A DNA stretch of 64,000 nt from Pseudorhizobium xiangyangii. GTDB taxonomy: Bacteria > Pseudomonadota > Alphaproteobacteria > Rhizobiales > Rhizobiaceae. This document shows, piece by piece, positions 28,600 to 38,549 of this stretch (the first letter of the stretch is position 1; each line of letters opens with the position of its first letter). Below the pieces are notes generated by a model. It worked only from the letters and a program-made list of their open reading frames with translations, was not told the DNA's origin and ran no database searches. The translations under genes and the position numbers were made by a program. Where the stretch lies: contig NZ_JAJAWH010000010.1 of the NCBI RefSeq assembly GCF_020531965.1, forward strand, positions 118,001 to 182,000, read 5' to 3'.

Positions 28600-29247
28600 A
28601 TGAAGAAGACACTCAGCACAATGGCAGCAGCGGCTGTCCTGATGGCCTCCACTGCAATCGCACCGGCCATGGCACAGACCAGCGACCCGGCCACGCCTGC
28701 AGCTCCAGTAGCGCCGGCACCGGCAGACCCGGCGATGCCGCCTGCGGACGGTGCGGCCACGACCCCGGCAGCGGGTGCCTCGTCGATGGATAACGCGGCA
28801 GCTCCTGCGGGTGAAGCCTCCACGGATACGGCAGCCGCTTCCGGCAGCTATATCACGGAACAGTCGGCGACACAGATCAGCGCGAACGACTACATCGGCA
28901 AGGCCGTCCACAATGCCGAGAATGAGAGCATTGGTGACGTCAATGACCTGATCCTGGAAGAACAGGGCGGCATTGTTGCGGCTGTTGTCGGTGTCGGCGG
29001 CTTCCTGGGTATTGGCGAAAAGGATGTCGCCGTTCCCATGGACAAGATCACCATCACACGTGATGCCGAGAAGAATAACGAGGTACGCCTGACGACGACC
29101 GAGACTGCAGAATCGCTGCAGGCTGCGCCGGAATTCATGACCCTGGAGGATCAGCAGGCGGCGGCGGACGCAACCACGACCTCGTCCACCGAGACCACGA
29201 CTATGCCGAGCGCCACAACCCCGTCGACGACCGAGCCTGCCAAGTAA
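28600..29247 (+). CDS. Exported PRC-barrel domain protein
   Basis: 215 residues: a signal peptide (STMAAAAVLMASTAIAPAMA, cut near AMA-QT), a low-complexity Ala/Pro/Asp linker to about residue 78, one PRC-barrel domain (about 85-175: SANDYIGKAVHNAENESIG, GIVAAVVGVGGFLGIGEKD) and a Thr/Ser-rich tail (TTTSSTETTTMPSATTPSTT). PRC-barrel modules bind proteins or RNA; exported rhizobial versions are often stress-related (family knowledge). AGAAGGTAGG precedes ATG 28600. Followed by a strong terminator. Confidence 0.9.
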   Translation: MKKTLSTMAAAAVLMASTAIAPAMAQTSDPATPAAPVAPAPADPAMPPADGAATTPAAGASSMDNAAAPAGEASTDTAAASGSYITEQSATQISANDYIGKAVHNAENESIGDVNDLILEEQGGIVAAVVGVGGFLGIGEKDVAVPMDKITITRDAEKNNEVRLTTTETAESLQAAPEFMTLEDQQAAADATTTSSTETTTMPSATTPSTTEPAK

Positions 29248-29284
29248 GGTCTGGAACGAGGGAAGCGCACAAGACATCCCGATG

Positions 29285-29310
29285 GAGCGGCGCTGCGGCG
29301 CCGCTCTTCA
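29285..29310 (+). terminator. Terminator hairpin after PRC-barrel gene
   Basis: Perfect 9-bp stem GAGCGGCGC/GCGCCGCTC with loop TGCG, then TTCATGTTT. It lies 38 bp beyond the stop, between convergent genes. Confidence 0.6.
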
Positions 29311-29389
29311 TGTTTGAGGGGTACAACTCAAGAAGGCGCGGCTTCAGCAGATGGCCAGGTTTGAGAACCGTAAGCCGGATCTAACCTTC

Positions 29390-30796
29390 CTAAGCGATTT
29401 CAGGTCCTCGCGGGATAAATCCGGGCAGATCCGCCATAGTCGGGGGACGGCGAAATGGCGACGAGTGCCTATAATGGTTCTCAAGATATTTCAGGGTAGC
29501 CAGGCTGTCTGCGGGCCTGCCGTAATAGTAGCCCTGCCCCATCCTGCATCCGAGAGACTTCAGTTTTTCTGCGTCGGCATGATCCTCGATGCCTTCCGCG
29601 ACAACCTGCAGGTCGAGGCCATCACACATGGCGATAATTGCCTTGACGATGTGTTCGGACGCCCGGTCCGTGGTGATCTGCGAGACGAACGCACGGTCGA
29701 TCTTGACCTTGTCGAAGGTGAAGTCGCGGAGCCGTCCCAGGCTTGACTGTCCGGTGCCGAAATCATCAAGCGAAATCCGCACACCCTTCGCCTGCAGGTC
29801 CGTGATGATGCGATAGGCGGTATCGGCGCAGGTCATGACCGCCGTCTCGGTGATCTCCAGTTCCAGACGACGCGGGTCCAGCCCAACCCGGGACAGGATC
29901 GACAGTATCGTGTCCGCCGTGCTGGGGTCCATCAACTGCGCTGACGACAGATTAAATGACAGGAAGAGGTCCCGCGGCCAGGAAAGCGCCGCTTCCGCCG
30001 ACTTCCGCAACAGCGTTTCAGACAAGGCATCGATGAAGCCCCGCTCTTCGGCGAGCGGAACGAAGACGGACGGCGATACGAACCCCAAGTCTGCATCGAT
30101 CCACCGCGCCAACGCCTCGAAACCGAGGACCGCTCCGTCACTCAGCCGGACAATCGGCTGGAAATGGGCATCGACCGCATCCGCTATGACGGCCGTTCTG
30201 AGGGCCTGCTCAAGCTGCGTGGCGCGCTTCATCTCCTGTGCAATTTCGCTGGAATAGACCGTAATCTGGCCCCGCCCGCGTCGTTTGGACCGATAGAGGG
30301 CGGTCTCCGCACTCTTCAGGAGCTCTTCGTACTCTTCGCCGGCAAAGGGGTAGATTGCAAAGCCGAACGACGCCGAGAGGCGGACGTTGCGATCACCCAG
30401 GTCATAGGGCGCCGACAAGACGTCCTTCATCATCTGGCCGATACGTTCGGCACCGTTGCGCTCGAACACCAGTGGCAGGATGAACGCGAACTCGTCACCG
30501 TCGTGACGCGTCACTGTCGCCCCGTCAGGAATGCAAGCCTTGAGACGGTGGGCGACCTGGCAAAGGATTTCGTCTCCGGCTTCCGCGCCGAAGAGATCAT
30601 TGATCGGCTTGAAGCCATCGAGATTGGCGATGCAGATGGTGAAGGGCGCCGGATCCTGTGCCCGTTCCGTCGCAAGCATTCGCACCTTGTCCCGCAACCG
30701 ATAACGATTGCCAAGGCCAGTAAGCGGGTCGCTGTACGCCATTGCCTGCAGTTCATTCTGACTGACCTGCGGCATTGGATTGCCCACCGACGTCAT
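29390..30796 (-). CDS. GGDEF-EAL protein, probable c-di-GMP phosphodiesterase
   Basis: 468 residues. A GGDEF domain (about 20-185) has an altered signature, RHDGDEF (Asp99 for the first Gly), so diguanylate cyclase activity is doubtful. The EAL domain (about 195-445) looks active: GFEALARW (Glu227), LSFNLSS, LELEITETAV, SLDDFGTGQSSL, KVKIDRAFV, VAEGIED, GYYYGRP. It should degrade c-di-GMP to pGpG. No membrane span, so cytoplasmic. The degenerate GGDEF may bind GTP and act as a regulator. It follows the PAS-receiver gene by 82 bp on the same strand. Confidence 0.9.
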   Translation of the reverse strand: MTSVGNPMPQVSQNELQAMAYSDPLTGLGNRYRLRDKVRMLATERAQDPAPFTICIANLDGFKPINDLFGAEAGDEILCQVAHRLKACIPDGATVTRHDGDEFAFILPLVFERNGAERIGQMMKDVLSAPYDLGDRNVRLSASFGFAIYPFAGEEYEELLKSAETALYRSKRRGRGQITVYSSEIAQEMKRATQLEQALRTAVIADAVDAHFQPIVRLSDGAVLGFEALARWIDADLGFVSPSVFVPLAEERGFIDALSETLLRKSAEAALSWPRDLFLSFNLSSAQLMDPSTADTILSILSRVGLDPRRLELEITETAVMTCADTAYRIITDLQAKGVRISLDDFGTGQSSLGRLRDFTFDKVKIDRAFVSQITTDRASEHIVKAIIAMCDGLDLQVVAEGIEDHADAEKLKSLGCRMGQGYYYGRPADSLATLKYLENHYRHSSPFRRPPTMADLPGFIPRGPEIA

Positions 30797-30878
30797 GCGG
30801 AAATCCGATACTCTCTATACATTCGCCGAACGATGCGGGAGAAAGATTAACATTCCCCCTTGCCCAGCGCTGCCATAT

Positions 30879-32480
30879 TCAGGCGGTACCAGCCTCGCGG
30901 CGGTGCATCTGCGACAGCAAAACGGCCTCCAGCATTTCAGGGCTGATCGGCTTCAGGATGACATCGTCCATACCTGACGCGAAGCACTCGTCACGGTCTC
31001 GATCAAATGGATGAGCCAGTACGCCGACAATCGGCGTCTGCACGGCACCGGCCTTCAGCTCCCGGATGCGGCGGCATGCCTCGAACCCGTTCATTTCCGG
31101 CAGTGTCACATCCATGAGCACGATCCGGGGAGACCGGTCGTGCCATAGCCTGACGGCCTCCACTCCGTTGGCCGCGATCGCGTAGCGGTAACCGAAACCT
31201 TCCAGTATCTGCGAAAAGACGATCTGGTTGACCGGATTGTCCTCCGCCACCAGCACGTCGATCATCTGGTCCGTCGGAGCGGGTGCGGGCGTCGGCTGCC
31301 TCGTCGTCGTGCTCCTTTCGAATATCTCGGCCACAAGATTGAGCGCGTCGGACTCGATCTGCGTCGTATCCACCGCCACCACCGGCACCTGATGCTTCTT
31401 CGCGGCAGCCGCACAGGACAGGGCAAGTTCGTCGTCCATCAGAATAAGATCAACAGCGACACCGGCATCCTCGGCAAAGGAAAGGAACAACTCCAGTTCC
31501 TCTGCGTCGGAAACGATGGAGGTTTCCGCTCCCAGGCGAGACAACGCTTCGGATGCGCCGGCAGCTGCCGTCTCGTCCGTGGTGACCACAAGAACCTTTT
31601 TTCCCTCGATTTCCTGAAGAGCCAGTCCTTGCTGGGCAGACACCGGCTTCACGGCGACGGCGAGCGAGCCGACGTGTCCTTCCTCGGCCGACGCGGACAC
31701 AGGCTCCATGGCCGTGACCACGTGATAGCGGCCCGGCTTGCCAACCCTGAACTTTCGGACAACCGCGCCGACCTCCGAACCATCGGGCCCGGCGAGCAGC
31801 TCATGCGATGTGACGGAGATGCCGTTCTTGATGATCTGTCGTCCGGCTCCCTCCAGGCGTTTGGCGACGGCATCCTCGAACAGATCGGATGGCATCTGTC
31901 CGACGATATCCTTTGGCGACCGGCCAACAAAATGGCAGAAAGCCTGGTTTACGGCGACATAAACAAGCTTGGCCGACTTCACACAGACCGGAAACGGGAG
32001 TTCGTCCAGGACTTCCTCGACGATCTCGATGCGCTCGGTGCCAATCCGCCACTGCTCTTCGCGATTTTTTTGCTCCGACGCGTCGCGAACGATGCAGACG
32101 CCGTAACCATTTGGCAGCCGCCGCTTGAGGTACTGGATCCAGCGATCGCTTCCGCGTTTTTCGAAGTGCTCGACGCGCTCCTTCCACAACGAGGAGATCT
32201 GCTCGGCGATCCAGTTCTCTTTCGTTACCGTTCGGCGCGAGCGTGCACTCCTCAGCGTGTTGGGATCCAGGCCATCGAAGATCGCACTGAGAATGTCACG
32301 CAGGCGGGTCCCCGGCACCAGGAGGGTCTCCGGGACGGAGGCCAGAATTTGCACCTGACCGCCAGCATAGATCAGGTGATCGCTACGGTCGTAAACCAGA
32401 ATGGCGGAAGGAAGCACGTCACAGATGACGTCCAGCAGCATATTGGCAATGCCGAGGTCCGTGATTGCGACGTCATTCAT
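30879..32480 (-). CDS. PAS-domain protein with C-terminal receiver domain, no kinase module
   Basis: 533 residues from ATG 32480 (GGAGGG upstream). Two PAS-like regions (about 15-140 and 145-260, the second with FPVCVKSAKLVYVAVNQAF), a degenerate receiver-like segment near 295-395 (KKVLVVTTDETAAAG, LILMDDELAL), and a canonical receiver near 410-525 (VLVAEDNPVNQIVFSQIL, acceptor Asp457 in IVLMDVTLPEMNGFEACRRI). There is no HisKA or HATPase domain, so it must accept phosphate from another kinase. Located immediately before the GGDEF-EAL gene, it may be its input partner (inference). Confidence 0.85.
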   Translation of the reverse strand: MNDVAITDLGIANMLLDVICDVLPSAILVYDRSDHLIYAGGQVQILASVPETLLVPGTRLRDILSAIFDGLDPNTLRSARSRRTVTKENWIAEQISSLWKERVEHFEKRGSDRWIQYLKRRLPNGYGVCIVRDASEQKNREEQWRIGTERIEIVEEVLDELPFPVCVKSAKLVYVAVNQAFCHFVGRSPKDIVGQMPSDLFEDAVAKRLEGAGRQIIKNGISVTSHELLAGPDGSEVGAVVRKFRVGKPGRYHVVTAMEPVSASAEEGHVGSLAVAVKPVSAQQGLALQEIEGKKVLVVTTDETAAAGASEALSRLGAETSIVSDAEELELFLSFAEDAGVAVDLILMDDELALSCAAAAKKHQVPVVAVDTTQIESDALNLVAEIFERSTTTRQPTPAPAPTDQMIDVLVAEDNPVNQIVFSQILEGFGYRYAIAANGVEAVRLWHDRSPRIVLMDVTLPEMNGFEACRRIRELKAGAVQTPIVGVLAHPFDRDRDECFASGMDDVILKPISPEMLEAVLLSQMHRREAGTA

Positions 32481-32752
32481 CGCTACCCTCCGCGCAGTTC
32501 GCGGACAATCCATGACGTAGCTCATACTTTGCCGTGGACACCACGCTTGCGGTCCTTGCCATGCATATCGGGAACATGCTGGTTTGCGCGAATGCCACCT
32601 TGGAATGACGGTACTCCAGCAGTCCGTCATCAAAACATTCGGGGAGTTGGGAACTCCAGGTCAAGGCCGACATCCTAGGAGCTATACCCTTAAGACCCGC
32701 TTAATCCTAACAAGGGCTTTTCAACGCTCCGAGAATCCTGGAAAACTGGCTC

Positions 32753-34567
32753 ATGCCCGTAAAACTTCTACCGGAAACCCTCATCAACCAGATTGCCGCC
32801 GGCGAAGTCATCGAACGCCCCGCCAGCGCTGCGAAGGAACTGATCGAAAACGCCATCGATGCGGGTGCGACCCGTATCGAGATCGCGACCGCCGGAGGCG
32901 GCAAGAGCCTGATCCGGATCACCGATAACGGCGGCGGAATGGACGCAGCCGATCTCGATCTCGCTGTCCGGCGTCACTGCACCTCCAAGATCAGCGAAAC
33001 GCTGGACGATATCCGAACCCTGGGTTTTCGGGGCGAAGCCCTGCCCTCCATCGGCTCTGTTGCGAAGCTGACGATCACAAGTCGTCGTCAGGGCGACGAG
33101 GAAGGATCGCAGGTATCGGTTGTCGGCGGGCGGACGTCGCCGGTACGACCGGCCGCTGCCAACTCCGGCACCGTGGTCGAGGTCCGCGACATCTTCTTCG
33201 CGACACCTGCGCGCCTCAAGTTCCTGAAGTCCGAGAGAGCAGAAACGGCGGCGATCACCGAGATGGTGAAGCGGATGGCAATCGCCTTTCCTTCCGTTCG
33301 TTTCGTCCTCTCCGGGGCCGACCGATCGACGCTCGAGCTGCCATCAACCGGCGACGATCACCTGGCGCGGATCGCCCAGATCCTGGGGCAGGAGTTTCGG
33401 GAGAACGCGATCGAGATCGACGCGGAACGCGAGGATGTCGCGCTGACCGGCTTTGCCGGCGTCCCGACATTCAATCGCGGCAATTCCGGCCATCAGTATG
33501 CTTTCGTGAACGGCCGGCCCGTACAGGACAAGCTGATCCTGTCGGCAGTCCGCGGCGCCTATGCCGAAACAATACCCTCGGGCCGCTATCCGGTCGCGGT
33601 CCTGTCGATCACGCTCGATCCGGCTCTCGTGGACGTCAACGTTCATCCTGCCAAGGCAGACGTCCGGTTCCGTGATCCCGGCCTCGTGCGCGGGCTGATC
33701 GTCGGCGCCATCCGCGAGGCACTTGCCCGCGAAGGCAGTCGTGCCTCGACGACCGGCGGCGCGGGGCTGATGCGAGCGTTTCGCCCCGGGTTTGCGGCCT
33801 CGACCCCTGCCTCTCCGTGGACCCCGGCAACATCGCCATCTCGACCGCTTTCGCCTATGCATGGCTTTGGCGAGCGCCCACAGGCCGCGTTCGATGCGTT
33901 CATCACGCCATCCGCACGGGCGGATCAACCTTTGCAGCCTGAGGGTTTTTCGACCGATGCCAACGGCAGCGGCGAGCCATCTCCACAACATCGACTGGGT
34001 GCAGCGCGTGCGCAGCTGCACGAAAACTACATCGTCGCCCAGACGGAGAACGGTCTCGTCATCGTCGATCAGCATGCCGCTCACGAACGGCTTGTGTTCG
34101 AAGCGATGCGCAAGTCGATCGACGCCGGACGTCTCGCCTCCCAGACCCTGCTGATCCCCGAGATCGTCGATCTGCCCGAGGAAGACTGCGACCGTCTGAT
34201 GAGCCATGCCACCGAGCTCGACCGCTTCGGACTGTCTATCGAGCGCTTCGGCCCGGGCGCTATCGCGGTGCGCGAAACGCCGGCCATGCTGGGCGAGATG
34301 GACGCGGTCAGCCTGGTTCGCGACCTCTCCGATGAGATCGCGGAGTGGAACACGTCCGGCGGATTGAAAAGCCGGCTCGAGCATGTTGCAGCCACCATGG
34401 CCTGCCACGGCTCTGTCCGCTCCGGCCGGCGGCTTCGCCCGGAAGAGATGAACGCACTGCTGAGGCAGATGGAGGCAACACCGGGATCGGGCCAGTGCAA
34501 CCACGGCCGACCCACCTATATCGAGCTGAAACTGTCGGACATCGAGCGGCTGTTCGGGCGCAGCTGA
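32753..34567 (+). CDS. mutL: DNA mismatch repair endonuclease MutL
   Basis: 604 residues. GHKL ATPase half: [39 protein letters not shown]. Dimerisation half carries the metal-binding endonuclease motif DQHA-x2-E-x4-E ([12 protein letters not shown], residues 439-450), as expected for bacteria without MutH. It recruits nicking and excision after MutS finds a mismatch. The linker (about 330-415) is Pro/Ala/Ser rich and variable. ATG 32753; divergent from the PAS-receiver gene over a 272-bp shared region. Followed by DUF2093 after 84 bp. Confidence 0.97.
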   Translation: MPVKLLPETLINQIAAGEVIERPASAAKELIENAIDAGATRIEIATAGGGKSLIRITDNGGGMDAADLDLAVRRHCTSKISETLDDIRTLGFRGEALPSIGSVAKLTITSRRQGDEEGSQVSVVGGRTSPVRPAAANSGTVVEVRDIFFATPARLKFLKSERAETAAITEMVKRMAIAFPSVRFVLSGADRSTLELPSTGDDHLARIAQILGQEFRENAIEIDAEREDVALTGFAGVPTFNRGNSGHQYAFVNGRPVQDKLILSAVRGAYAETIPSGRYPVAVLSITLDPALVDVNVHPAKADVRFRDPGLVRGLIVGAIREALAREGSRASTTGGAGLMRAFRPGFAASTPASPWTPATSPSRPLSPMHGFGERPQAAFDAFITPSARADQPLQPEGFSTDANGSGEPSPQHRLGAARAQLHENYIVAQTENGLVIVDQHAAHERLVFEAMRKSIDAGRLASQTLLIPEIVDLPEEDCDRLMSHATELDRFGLSIERFGPGAIAVRETPAMLGEMDAVSLVRDLSDEIAEWNTSGGLKSRLEHVAATMACHGSVRSGRRLRPEEMNALLRQMEATPGSGQCNHGRPTYIELKLSDIERLFGRS

Positions 34568-34651
34568 CTGCCTGTTCCAGCAAAGAGGACTGGCATTCAC
34601 GCGTCGCTCGCGATAGAGCAATGGCGCATGATTTTCCGCAGGAGACGAAAG

Positions 34652-34888
34652 ATGAACCGGTTCGAGGGAAGCGGCAGCCGGGAAGCCAAGATCCGGTATC
34701 TCGACGGCGACTATCAGATCCTGACGTCAGGTTCCCACGTCGTCTGCGCGATCACCGGCGTCTCGATCCCGCTTGACGAGCTACGCTACTGGAGCGTTGC
34801 CCGCCAGGAGGCTTACGTCGATGCAGGGGCTTCGTTTGATGCCGACAAGCACGCCGGCGTGCTGCCCAATCAACAGGCCCGAGCCTAA
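34652..34888 (+). CDS. DUF2093 domain protein
   Basis: 78 residues: MNRFEGSGSREAKIRYLDGDYQ, then SHVVCAITGVSIPLDELRYWS, the DUF2093 signature ending in VARQEAYVDA. Function unknown; it is typically found beside mutL and lpxK in Rhizobiales. The start at ATG 34652 follows AGGAG by 8 nt; an upstream in-frame ATG at 34628 lacks a site. Converges with lpxK (9-bp gap). Confidence 0.92.
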   Translation: MNRFEGSGSREAKIRYLDGDYQILTSGSHVVCAITGVSIPLDELRYWSVARQEAYVDAGASFDADKHAGVLPNQQARA

Positions 34889-34897
34889 CCACAACGA

Positions 34898-35941
34898 TCA
34901 GGCGCTATCCCTGTTTTCGCGAAGCCTTCTCCGGCGGTAAGCCGAAACTGCGAGATCGATGATCTTTGCCGGCGCACGCGGATCGTCGAAAACCATATCG
35001 ATCTCCACGACGTGCGCTTTCCTGAAAAGCTCCTCGGCCGGACCGTGAACGCCGGACAGCCGCACCGCATCCTTGGCCGTCGTGACCGGGAGAAGTCCCT
35101 GCCGATCGGCATCGCTCAGCAATTCGCTGATCTCGTCCTCACTGAAGTAGTGGTGATCGGGAAAGGAGCGTTTCAAGGCGAGTTGCCCGCCCAGCGATTC
35201 AACCGTTCGATAGAACTTGCCCGGATCCGCGATCCCGGCGAAGGCGAGAACGGGTTTTCCCAGCAGATCCGCCGCCTCGCGCGGCTTGATCGATGCCACG
35301 TAGACCGATTTTCCGGCGCGGGCCGCCTGCCGCACCAGCTGATCGGCGGCATCGCCATTGCCGACCTTCAGGATCGCGGAAAGCTGGCGCATCTGCTCCG
35401 GGATCGGCGCCCGCACAGGTCCTCCCGGCACGAGATGGCCGTTACCGACCCCTCGCAAACTGTCGATGACGATCAGCGCAAAATCTAGCTCCAGCCGGGC
35501 GCTCTGAAAACCGTCATCCATGATGATGAGGTCGACGCCTTCGGAGATCAGCTTGTGGGCACCATCGACACGTCGCCGGGAGATCACCGTCGTCGCCACG
35601 CGCGAAAGCAGAAGAGCCTCGTCGCCAACGGCCGTGGCTTTGTGATGATGGGCGTCAACGATCGTCGTGACATCAAGGGAGCCGCCATAGCCACGAGTGA
35701 GGAAACCGGGCGTGTAGCCCATCTCCCTGGCTGCTTTCGCCAGCGCCATCGCGGTCGGCGTCTTGCCCGCGCCTCCGACGGTAAAATTGCCCACGCAGAT
35801 GACCGGCGCGGGGACGCTTCCGCGCTTGCCCCTGGCCAGTCGCCGGCCGGCCACCTTGCCGTAGACAAAAGACAGCGGGGCCAGGGCCCAGGCACGCCAA
35901 TCGGCCTTCGTCCACCAGAATGGCGGCGCTTCCGAAACCAT
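34898..35941 (-). CDS. lpxK: Tetraacyldisaccharide 4'-kinase
   Basis: 347 residues; phosphorylates the 4'-position of the lipid A disaccharide precursor at the inner face of the inner membrane. Motifs: [20 protein letters not shown] at the N-terminus (membrane-associated), P-loop [22 protein letters not shown] and DDGFQS. ATG 35941 has GGGGAG 8 nt upstream; a GTG at 35950 is in frame. The HAD gene stop at 36038 lies 96 bp upstream, so it sits at the end of a minus-strand lipid A/KDO cluster that begins near waaA. Confidence 0.96.
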   Translation of the reverse strand: MVSEAPPFWWTKADWRAWALAPLSFVYGKVAGRRLARGKRGSVPAPVICVGNFTVGGAGKTPTAMALAKAAREMGYTPGFLTRGYGGSLDVTTIVDAHHHKATAVGDEALLLSRVATTVISRRRVDGAHKLISEGVDLIIMDDGFQSARLELDFALIVIDSLRGVGNGHLVPGGPVRAPIPEQMRQLSAILKVGNGDAADQLVRQAARAGKSVYVASIKPREAADLLGKPVLAFAGIADPGKFYRTVESLGGQLALKRSFPDHHYFSEDEISELLSDADRQGLLPVTTAKDAVRLSGVHGPAEELFRKAHVVEIDMVFDDPRAPAKIIDLAVSAYRRRRLRENRDSA

Positions 35942-36037
35942 ACGCAACACTCCCCTGCCCGCTTACCCCGAATGGACCAGCAGGCACAAAATGGACATTT
36001 CACAGAAAAGGCAAGTCCCGGGCACCAGCCACCACTT

Positions 36038-36766
36038 CTACGAGGCGGCTTTACCCTCCAGCAGGGCCTCGAGCGTGGAGATGTCCTCCAGGCAGACATC
36101 AGCATTCTGCGACAGGGTTTCGCGGGAGCCGGTGCCGCTCAGCACGCCGACCTTCAGGCCTGCGCCGGCGCTCAACCCCATATGGAGATCGTGGTTGTTG
36201 TCGCCGACCATCGCCACCTGCCAGGGTTCAAGTCGCGTCGCCGCGCAGAAACCGAGAACCATGCCGGGATCCGGCTTCGTTCCGAAACCGCTGTCGTAAC
36301 CTGCAACGAAATCGACGTAGTCGGTGATCCTGAAACGCTCGACAGTTTGCCGGATCGACATTTCGTTGTCGCTCGACGCTATGCCGAGCTTGAAGCCCCG
36401 CGCCTTCAGCCCGGAAAACAACGTATGCAGATCGGTCACCGGAACAGCATATTCCGTGGCCCGAACGAAAAGCCCGTCGAGCAGTATGGTCAGGTCCGCC
36501 GCATCGAGAGGCGATCCGGCGGCGACCAAGCCGAGCGCGATCTCCGCAGCGTTGCCTGCAGCAAACAGGCTGTCGGCGCGGGTGAGGCCCGAAACCGGAT
36601 CCATGCCGGCCGCCAGCAGGAGGGTCGGCTCCAGTTCGGTATCACCGGCCGCTGCAATCCGCGCCGCCTCGCGGTTCACCGGACCCCAGCTTTCGTCGTA
36701 GCGGATGAGCGTCCCATCCTTGTCGAACAGAATGCCCGCGATGTCAGAGAGGGGTCTGCCTGTCAT
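36038..36766 (-). CDS. HAD-superfamily phosphatase, phosphoglycolate-phosphatase-like
   Basis: 242 residues: motif I ILFDKDGTLI (nucleophile Asp within residues 11-18), motif II IASSDNE, Lys in GTKPDPGMVLG and motif IV MVGDNNHDLHMG. A four-helix cap follows motif I, as in Gph/PGP-type enzymes. Substrate unknown; it could be a general sugar-phosphate phosphatase. Its ATG (36766-36764) overlaps the waaA stop (ATGA), so it is co-translated with waaA. The context suggests an envelope-sugar role, but motif similarity does not point to KdsC. Confidence 0.9.
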   Translation of the reverse strand: MTGRPLSDIAGILFDKDGTLIRYDESWGPVNREAARIAAAGDTELEPTLLLAAGMDPVSGLTRADSLFAAGNAAEIALGLVAAGSPLDAADLTILLDGLFVRATEYAVPVTDLHTLFSGLKARGFKLGIASSDNEMSIRQTVERFRITDYVDFVAGYDSGFGTKPDPGMVLGFCAATRLEPWQVAMVGDNNHDLHMGLSAGAGLKVGVLSGTGSRETLSQNADVCLEDISTLEALLEGKAAS

Positions 36767-38082
36767 TGCGCGGCGGCTGCTCTCGGCTGGAGCCGCGCAC
36801 TTACCGTCAGAGGATTGATGTAGGGCTCGAGCGCCTTGACCGTCACGGACAACGCGCCCCGCATTTCGGTCACCGTTTCCTGGCCGGCATCGATCATCTT
36901 GCGTCGGGCAAGATCGTTGCCAAGCAGATAGTGCACTGCCTTTGCCAACATTTCCACGTCGCGGACGAGGCGGGCTGCGCCCTTGCGCACGAGGTTGGAA
37001 TAGACATCGCGGAAGTTCTGGACGTTGCTTCCAGAAAGTACGGCGCATCCGAGCATCGCCGGCTCGAGCGGGTTCTGCCCACCCTCGCCCGTCAGGGAGC
37101 GCCCGACAAAGGCCACTTCCGTGAGGCGCAGGTAGAGGCCCATTTCTCCGATGGAATCGCCGAGGAAGATGTCGGTTTCTGCCGTCAGGGGATCATTCCG
37201 CGAACGACGGGCAACGACAAGGCCTTGCGCCTTCAGCATTTCCTCGATGGCATCGGCGCGATCCGGATGCCGCGGCACGATGATGGTCAGCTGGCCGTCG
37301 CGTGATTTCAGCGCCTTATGGATGCCCGCCGCGGCCTTTTCTTCGCCTTCGAAGGTCGAGATAGCGGCCCAGGTCTTCCGTTCGCCGATCTCCTGTCGAT
37401 AGCGCTCAAGCAACGCCAGATCGCAAGGCGGCGGATCGGTATCGCCCTTCAGGTTACCGGAGACCAGAACAGGCCAGGCGCCCAGATCGCGGAAGCGTTC
37501 CGCATCGAGATCGGACTGCGCCACGACCAGCGCCATTTTGCCGAAAAGCGCCTCGGCGAGATTGTCATTGTTCCGCCAGCGCGCGAACGAGCGATCCGAG
37601 ATGCGGGCGTTGACCCTTATCTGCGGAATTCGTCGCCGTGCCAGTTCCATGACCGTCGTCGGCCAGATTTCAGACTCCGCAGTGATGCAGGCGTCCGGCT
37701 GCCAATAGGAGATGAACCGCTTCATCGGAAACTTCAGATCGATGGGGACGTATTGGTGGATCACCTGGTCTCCCAGGCGGTTCTTCACCAGTTCCGCGGA
37801 AGTGACCGTTCCGGTGGTCAGCAGGACATGGATGTCCCGGCGGCCCAGCTCCCGCAGGAGCGGAATAAGCGCCATCGTCTCGCCGACGCTCGCCGCATGC
37901 GCCCATACCAGGGGGCCGCGAGGTCGTGGAGCACTGGCATGGCCAAGGCGCTCGGAACGTCTGTGACGGTCTTCCTTGCCCTTGAACATGCGATAGGTGA
38001 GATAGGGGCCGGCCAGCGGATAGAGGAGGATGCCGGCCACGCGGTAGCCGGTCAGCGCCAAGCGCGCCAAGCCTCTGCTCAT
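36763..38082 (-). CDS. waaA: 3-deoxy-D-manno-octulosonic acid (KDO) transferase
   Basis: 439 residues; GT30 enzyme adding KDO to lipid A precursors. It has an N-terminal membrane anchor (LALTGYRVAGILLYPLAGPYL), the GPLVWAHAASVGETMAL motif with the acceptor-site Glu, TTGTVTSAEL, ITAESEIWPTTVMEL and EGGQNPLEPAMLG. Start ATG 38082 (MSRGLARLA); a TTG at 38136 is in frame but its own ribosome site would lie inside. Four-base overlap with the HAD gene downstream. Confidence 0.95.
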   Translation of the reverse strand: MSRGLARLALTGYRVAGILLYPLAGPYLTYRMFKGKEDRHRRSERLGHASAPRPRGPLVWAHAASVGETMALIPLLRELGRRDIHVLLTTGTVTSAELVKNRLGDQVIHQYVPIDLKFPMKRFISYWQPDACITAESEIWPTTVMELARRRIPQIRVNARISDRSFARWRNNDNLAEALFGKMALVVAQSDLDAERFRDLGAWPVLVSGNLKGDTDPPPCDLALLERYRQEIGERKTWAAISTFEGEEKAAAGIHKALKSRDGQLTIIVPRHPDRADAIEEMLKAQGLVVARRSRNDPLTAETDIFLGDSIGEMGLYLRLTEVAFVGRSLTGEGGQNPLEPAMLGCAVLSGSNVQNFRDVYSNLVRKGAARLVRDVEMLAKAVHYLLGNDLARRKMIDAGQETVTEMRGALSVTVKALEPYINPLTVSARLQPRAAAAQ

Positions 38083-38204
38083 CGCGCCTGCTCTCGATCC
38101 ATGGCCGTGTCCGCCAATCTCAACTCCTCCGCTCAATTATCTGTCGCCAAATCCATAAATCTATAAATGCGTCAAAATAGGGCATGCAGGATGCCCCAGA
38201 AGGA

Positions 38205-38226
38205 CTGCGGCATCTAGCCGCCGCAG
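38205..38226. other. Hairpin between DUF4170 and waaA
   Basis: 7-bp perfect stem CTGCGGC/GCCGCAG, 8-nt loop, inside the 167-bp interval between the DUF4170 stop and the waaA start. No T-run; could be a weak terminator or a processing site in a shared transcript. Confidence 0.3.
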
Positions 38227-38249
38227 CCCGATATCCCCTGATATGATGC

Positions 38250-38492
38250 TCAGGCGCCAGTTGTTTCAGGGTCGAGCAGCTTGTGCATGTGCACGATGAA
38301 GTAGCGCATTTCCGCATTATCGACCGTCGCCTGGGCCTTCGACCGCCAGGCGACCAGCGCCGTGGCGTAGTCGGGGTAGATGCCGACGATATCGAGATCC
38401 TTGAGATCCTTGAACTGAACACCTTCGAGGCTGGCGAGTTCGCCGCCAAAGACGAGGTGGAGAAGTTGTTTCTTTTCGCTCGATTCCGCCAT
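38250..38492 (-). CDS. DUF4170 domain protein
   Basis: 80 residues: KKQLLHLVFGGELASLEGVQF, KDLDIVGIYPDYATALVAWRS, and NAEMRYFIVHMHKLLDPE. This pattern is that of DUF4170, a small alpha/beta protein usually beside the cysQ-like gene and waaA in Rhizobiales. ATG 38492 follows AAGGAA by 7 nt; an in-frame ATG at 38522 lacks support. Function unknown. Confidence 0.92.
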   Translation of the reverse strand: MAESSEKKQLLHLVFGGELASLEGVQFKDLKDLDIVGIYPDYATALVAWRSKAQATVDNAEMRYFIVHMHKLLDPETTGA

Positions 38493-38549
38493 GACAGGTT
38501 CCTTCAGCTTGTCCTCCCGCACACTCTCTGAGGCACTGGGGAGAAAACG

